This document shows positions 21,505 through 24,498 of a stretch of 24,498 bases of DNA, in pieces. The notes under the pieces are model-generated. The model was not told where the DNA came from and did not search any database. It saw only the letters and a list, made by a program, of their open reading frames with translations. A program made the position numbers and the translations under genes. The stretch comes from a virus, in the IMG/VR virus record IMGVR_UViG_3300048929_000747, positions 1 to 24,498 of that record, one strand, 5' to 3'. Every line of letters begins with the position of its first letter. The stretch's first letter is position 1.

Positions 21505-23510
21505 TGAATGAACTGGATTTTGAATTAAGGCTCATCGACAGATTAACGCGCCCGCTAAGGCAGGCGCAGCGATCGGTAACGGCTTTTGCCGATAAGTCTA
21601 AGGACGCCTTTAACCGCATCGGCATGGGCGCACTGGCGATGTGGGGCGTGGCGCAGACCATTAAGGGGGCGCTGAGTCCTGCTATTGAAATGTATGACGC
21701 GCTTCAGGAGGCATCGGCACGGGGCGTGGACGACAAAGCGCTGAAAACCGTCAGCCGTGATGCCACGCTTTTCAGCATGAAATACGGTGCCAGCGCGGTG
21801 GAGTTTGTGAATTCCACGGCAGAAATTAACGGCGCGATTGCCGGGCTGACCTCAACGGAGCTGCCGAAGGTGACGAAAGTTGCCAACACGCTGGCCTTTG
21901 CGATGAAAGCCACCTCCGCCGAGACCGCTGAATTTATGGGGCAGATGTTCGGTAATTTCCGCAGTGATGCCGAGCGCCTGGGCAAAGTGCAGTTCGCCGA
22001 GCAGCTGGCGGGCAAAATGGCCTTTATGCGCCAGCAGTTTGGCGTTGAACTGGGCACGGTCAAAGACCTGATCGAAGGCGCGCGCGGCGTCGGGACGAAC
22101 TTCAATATCGGCCTCGATGAGCAGCTGGCCGTGCTGGGGCAACTGAGCCGGACGCTGGGCACCGAGGCCAGCGGGGCTTATGAGAGCTTTATCACCGGGG
22201 CAGTGGACGGGGCGAAAAAGCTGGGGTTGTCGTTTGAGGATGCCAACGGCAATCTCCTGTCCATGCCCGCCATGCTGGAAAAATTACAGGGCAAATACGG
22301 CAAGAGCCTCGAAGGGAACCTGAAAGCACAGAAAGAGCTGGATGATGCCTTTGGTGACAGTTCGGCCGTGGTGAAACAGCTTTACGGCAACGTGGCGCTG
22401 ATGCAGCGCAACATCACCGAGCTGGGCGGATCGGACGGGCTGAAGCGTACCCAGGAGATGGCCGCGAAGATGGTTAAACCGTGGGATCGCTTTATGGCCA
22501 TCCTTACCGCGATCCAGACCGTTATTGGCCTGACGCTGATCCCGGTTCTCTATCCGCTGCTGAACCGTCTGGCGGATATGGGCGCGACGTTCGCCAAATG
22601 GATGGAGATGTTTCCTAATATCGCGCGCGTGGTGGGGTATGCCGCGCTGGCCATCATGAGCCTGGCCGGTGCCGGGGCGCTGGCCAATATCGTTATGGGC
22701 GTGTCGTTTTTTATCATGAGCGGCCTGCGGGGCATTATGTCCGCTGTTATGGCGGTCACGAAAGTACATATCGCCGTCATGTGGCTTGTCCGGGGCGCAA
22801 CTGCGGCTTACGCCGCCACACTCTCTGCGCTGCGTGGAGTGCTGCTGGCGGTTCGTATTGCGTCGGTGCTGACCGGTGTGGCCATCAACTTTATGAGCTG
22901 GCCTATTCTGCTGATTATCGGTGCGATTGCCCTGCTGGCCATCGGTTGTTACATGCTGATTAAGCACTGGGACGACGTGAAAGCGGCAGTGATGAACACC
23001 ACGGCGTTTAAGCTGGTTGAGAGATATATTTCGTGGCTGGCCGAAGTCTTTACGGGCGCATGGGAATACATCAGCGAAGGATGGAATAAATTCACGGCCT
23101 TACTGTCCGGTTTTTCCCCGTTAGCGTCGCTGGGGAATATGGCCTCCGGCATTATGGGGTTGTTCGATAATATCTGGAACACGATTAAAGGCGGGTTTCT
23201 TAAGTCGTGGAACTGGATAGTTGAAAAACTAAATAAAATTCCCGGTGTTGATATTTCGCTTGCGGCGGAAACGGCAATTAATACTGTGCCGGTGAGTGCG
23301 CAGGAAATACCTGTGCCGACAGTGACGCAAAATACATTATCCACCGGCGGGCGCTTAACCGATATTGATAAAGGCTGCATCAGCAAAACCATTTCCGCTA
23401 ATACCAGTACCGTGACAGACCGCAGCCAGAAAATCGGCACCCTGAATATTAATACCCAGCAACCGCTGACGCCGGGACAGCTTGCGGAATGGCAGGAGCT
23501 ACATGCATGA
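21504..23510 (+). CDS. T: Tail tape measure protein, gpT-like
   Basis: The 668-aa product starts in ATGA-type overlap with the E' frame. The N-terminal part has RLIDRLTRPLRQAQRSVTAF and a region like the conserved tape-measure domain (about 60-330: ALKTVSRDATLFSMKYGAS, GLDEQLAVLGQLSRTLGTEASGAYESF). Hydrophobic segments lie near residues 370-410 and 455-485, typical of tape measures that cross the inner membrane during DNA injection. It is shorter than P2 gpT (815), suggesting a shorter tail. Length sets the tail tube. Confidence 0.92.
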   Translation: MNELDFELRLIDRLTRPLRQAQRSVTAFADKSKDAFNRIGMGALAMWGVAQTIKGALSPAIEMYDALQEASARGVDDKALKTVSRDATLFSMKYGASAVEFVNSTAEINGAIAGLTSTELPKVTKVANTLAFAMKATSAETAEFMGQMFGNFRSDAERLGKVQFAEQLAGKMAFMRQQFGVELGTVKDLIEGARGVGTNFNIGLDEQLAVLGQLSRTLGTEASGAYESFITGAVDGAKKLGLSFEDANGNLLSMPAMLEKLQGKYGKSLEGNLKAQKELDDAFGDSSAVVKQLYGNVALMQRNITELGGSDGLKRTQEMAAKMVKPWDRFMAILTAIQTVIGLTLIPVLYPLLNRLADMGATFAKWMEMFPNIARVVGYAALAIMSLAGAGALANIVMGVSFFIMSGLRGIMSAVMAVTKVHIAVMWLVRGATAAYAATLSALRGVLLAVRIASVLTGVAINFMSWPILLIIGAIALLAIGCYMLIKHWDDVKAAVMNTTAFKLVERYISWLAEVFTGAWEYISEGWNKFTALLSGFSPLASLGNMASGIMGLFDNIWNTIKGGFLKSWNWIVEKLNKIPGVDISLAAETAINTVPVSAQEIPVPTVTQNTLSTGGRLTDIDKGCISKTISANTSTVTDRSQKIGTLNINTQQPLTPGQLAEWQELHA

Positions 23511-23836
23511 GTGACCTTTTATATATTGATTTACTGATTAATGGCCGGGACTTTGTTTTAAATCCGGGGAATGAGCCGACACTCTGCAATAACAGTAAAA
23601 GCATCGGGCAGGACATTGTTCACGCCATTTTAGAAAGCGGTCTGGCGACTGAGCTTATCGCCGAGCGCAGCCCGACCCTGCGCGGCGACATTCTTACGCG
23701 TCTGGAGCTGCTGATCGAAAGTGATGAGCGTATAGAGCCGGGAACGGTGGTCATCACAGAGGAAAACCTTAAGCGCCTCTGGATCACAGCGGGGACGTGG
23801 GAGTTCGGGGCAATTTCTACCAGGGTGGAGCTATGA
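23507..23836 (+). CDS. DUF2590-like tail protein
   Basis: The product of about 109 aa (MSDLLYIDLLINGRDFVLNPGNEPTLCNNSKSIGQDIVHAILESG) matches the DUF2590 family found between the tape measure and baseplate J in HP1/K139-type phages, with a position like the gpW-type baseplate protein. The ATG at 23507 overlaps the T stop as ATGA; the longer start at 23489 is unlikely. A GGAG sequence lies about eleven bases upstream. Confidence 0.82.
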   Translation: MSDLLYIDLLINGRDFVLNPGNEPTLCNNSKSIGQDIVHAILESGLATELIAERSPTLRGDILTRLELLIESDERIEPGTVVITEENLKRLWITAGTWEFGAISTRVEL

Positions 23837-24498
23837 CAAATAAGCCGCAGGTTGATTTTGAAGAGGTGGTGAAGCAGTCCGGCATGCCGGTGACGGCTGA
23901 GGCGCTGCGCACCCGCTTTAACCATATCGTCGCCGACGAGGGCATTATCACCAATACCTCGCGCATGTCCCCGTTCTGGCGGTTAATCACCGCCATTGTG
24001 ACCACGCCGGTGCTGTGGCTTAAGGATGTGCTGGTAAATACGGTGCTGGCCAGCATGTTTGTGGCCACTGCATCAGGGGAAATGCTGCGGCTGCTCGCCT
24101 GGGCGGTGAATGTCACGCCAAAACCCGCCAGCGCTGCGCTGGGGATGATCCGCTTTTATAAAACGGATGCCATGGCGGTTGTCACGGTGAAGGCGGGAAC
24201 GCTTATCCAGACCGAGCGCATTAACGGCGTGATTTACGTGCTGGCCACGCTGGACGATTTCACCATCACGGCCGACAAGCCCGCTGCGCTTATCCCGGTG
24301 AAAGCCAGTGCGCCGGGCGGTGCCTATAACCTTGCGCCGGGGTATTACCGTATTCTGCCGGTGGCCGTGGACGGTATCAGCCACGCGGTCAACGAAGAGG
24401 ACTGGCTGACGACGCCGGGCGCGGATGAAGAGAGTGATGATGAGCTGCGCGAGCGCTGCCGCAACCAGTTCAATCTGGTCGGTAATTATCACACTGAC
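23833..24498 (+). CDS. J: Baseplate J-like protein, cut by the window end
   Basis: The 222 codons visible begin at ATG 23833 in ATGA overlap with the previous stop and remain open to the window edge. Segments such as EVVKQSGMPVTAEALRTRFNHIVADEG and the beta-rich ASAALGMIRFYKTDAMAVVTVKAGTLIQTERINGVIYV, with ADEESDDELRERCRNQF, identify baseplate gpJ (wedge protein). GGTGGAG precedes the start. The C-terminal part lies outside the window. Confidence 0.92.
   Translation, partial: MTNKPQVDFEEVVKQSGMPVTAEALRTRFNHIVADEGIITNTSRMSPFWRLITAIVTTPVLWLKDVLVNTVLASMFVATASGEMLRLLAWAVNVTPKPASAALGMIRFYKTDAMAVVTVKAGTLIQTERINGVIYVLATLDDFTITADKPAALIPVKASAPGGAYNLAPGYYRILPVAVDGISHAVNEEDWLTTPGADEESDDELRERCRNQFNLVGNYHTD

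Larger units (their letters stand above)
3380..24498. mobile_element. P2-family (186/HP1-like mosaic) prophage, right end outside the window
   Basis: The element starts at the ssrA attachment core and contains, in order, a cargo gene, integrase, CI, an Apl/Cox-like gene, CII, Fil-like and small early genes, gpA-type Rep, an SOS-controlled gene, Ogr, Q, P, O, N, M, L, R, S, sheath, tube, lysis genes, tail chaperone, tape measure and baseplate J. All structural genes seen are full length, so it looks intact in this part. Remaining baseplate, tail-fibre and D genes and the second attachment site are not covered. Confidence 0.93.

Noticed and set aside
22284-22967. 227-aa frame antisense to the tape measure
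   Set aside because: Extremely rich in His, Gln and Arg, as expected of an antisense shadow; no start signal.

Overview
The window is enterobacterial DNA. It shows the 3' end and terminator of an ssrA (tmRNA) gene very close to the Enterobacteriaceae form, a SymE-family toxin-like gene, and a long stretch of a temperate P2-family (Peduoviridae) prophage. No ribosomal or housekeeping gene is present, so I do not name a genus.

Layout. (1) 1-787: a short orphan reading frame, a structured leader resembling the P4 CI / P1 C4 immunity RNAs with a broken ash-type reading frame, and a SymE-like gene; this looks like a remnant of a P4-type satellite. (2) 1135-3087, minus strand: an AT-rich NACHT (NLR-like) STAND NTPase, probably an anti-phage defence gene in the accessory region downstream of ssrA. 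(3) 3301-3423: the ssrA terminator and a 44-nt remnant of the ssrA 3' end, the prophage attachment site. The intact ssrA should lie beyond the right end of the window. (4) 3477-6163, minus strand: a tightly overlapped cI - int - membrane-protein operon. The last gene (3535-4575) is AT-rich, starts in an ATGA overlap with the int stop, and is the best candidate for an undescribed lysogenic-conversion or defence gene. (5) 6165-10436: a phage 186-like switch (converging promoters, repeated operators, an Apl/Cox-like gene, cII with an inverted CII-type operator), a Fil-like gene, three small early genes, and a P2 gpA-type rolling-circle replication endonuclease. (6) 10515-11011: a LexA box drives a small unknown rightward gene, facing an Ogr/Delta late activator that is the last gene of a leftward P-Q-ogr operon. 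(7) 14026-24498, rightward: scaffold O, capsid N, terminase endonuclease M, head completion L, tail genes R and S, sheath, tube, holin, M15 endolysin, overlapping spanins, tail-assembly chaperone with a canonical -1 slippery site, tape measure, a DUF2590-type gene, and the start of baseplate J.

How it works together. CI should hold the lysogenic state and be co-transcribed with Int and the membrane protein. The CI lacks visible RecA-cleavage features, so the LexA-controlled small gene is a plausible SOS-dependent antirepressor, by analogy with 186 Tum. Upon induction, the right operon gives CII, Fil and Rep. Ogr then activates the divergent late operons P-Q-ogr and O-J. The head and regulatory genes are P2/186-like, while the tail and lysis gene order resembles the HP1/K139 branch, so the phage is a mosaic.
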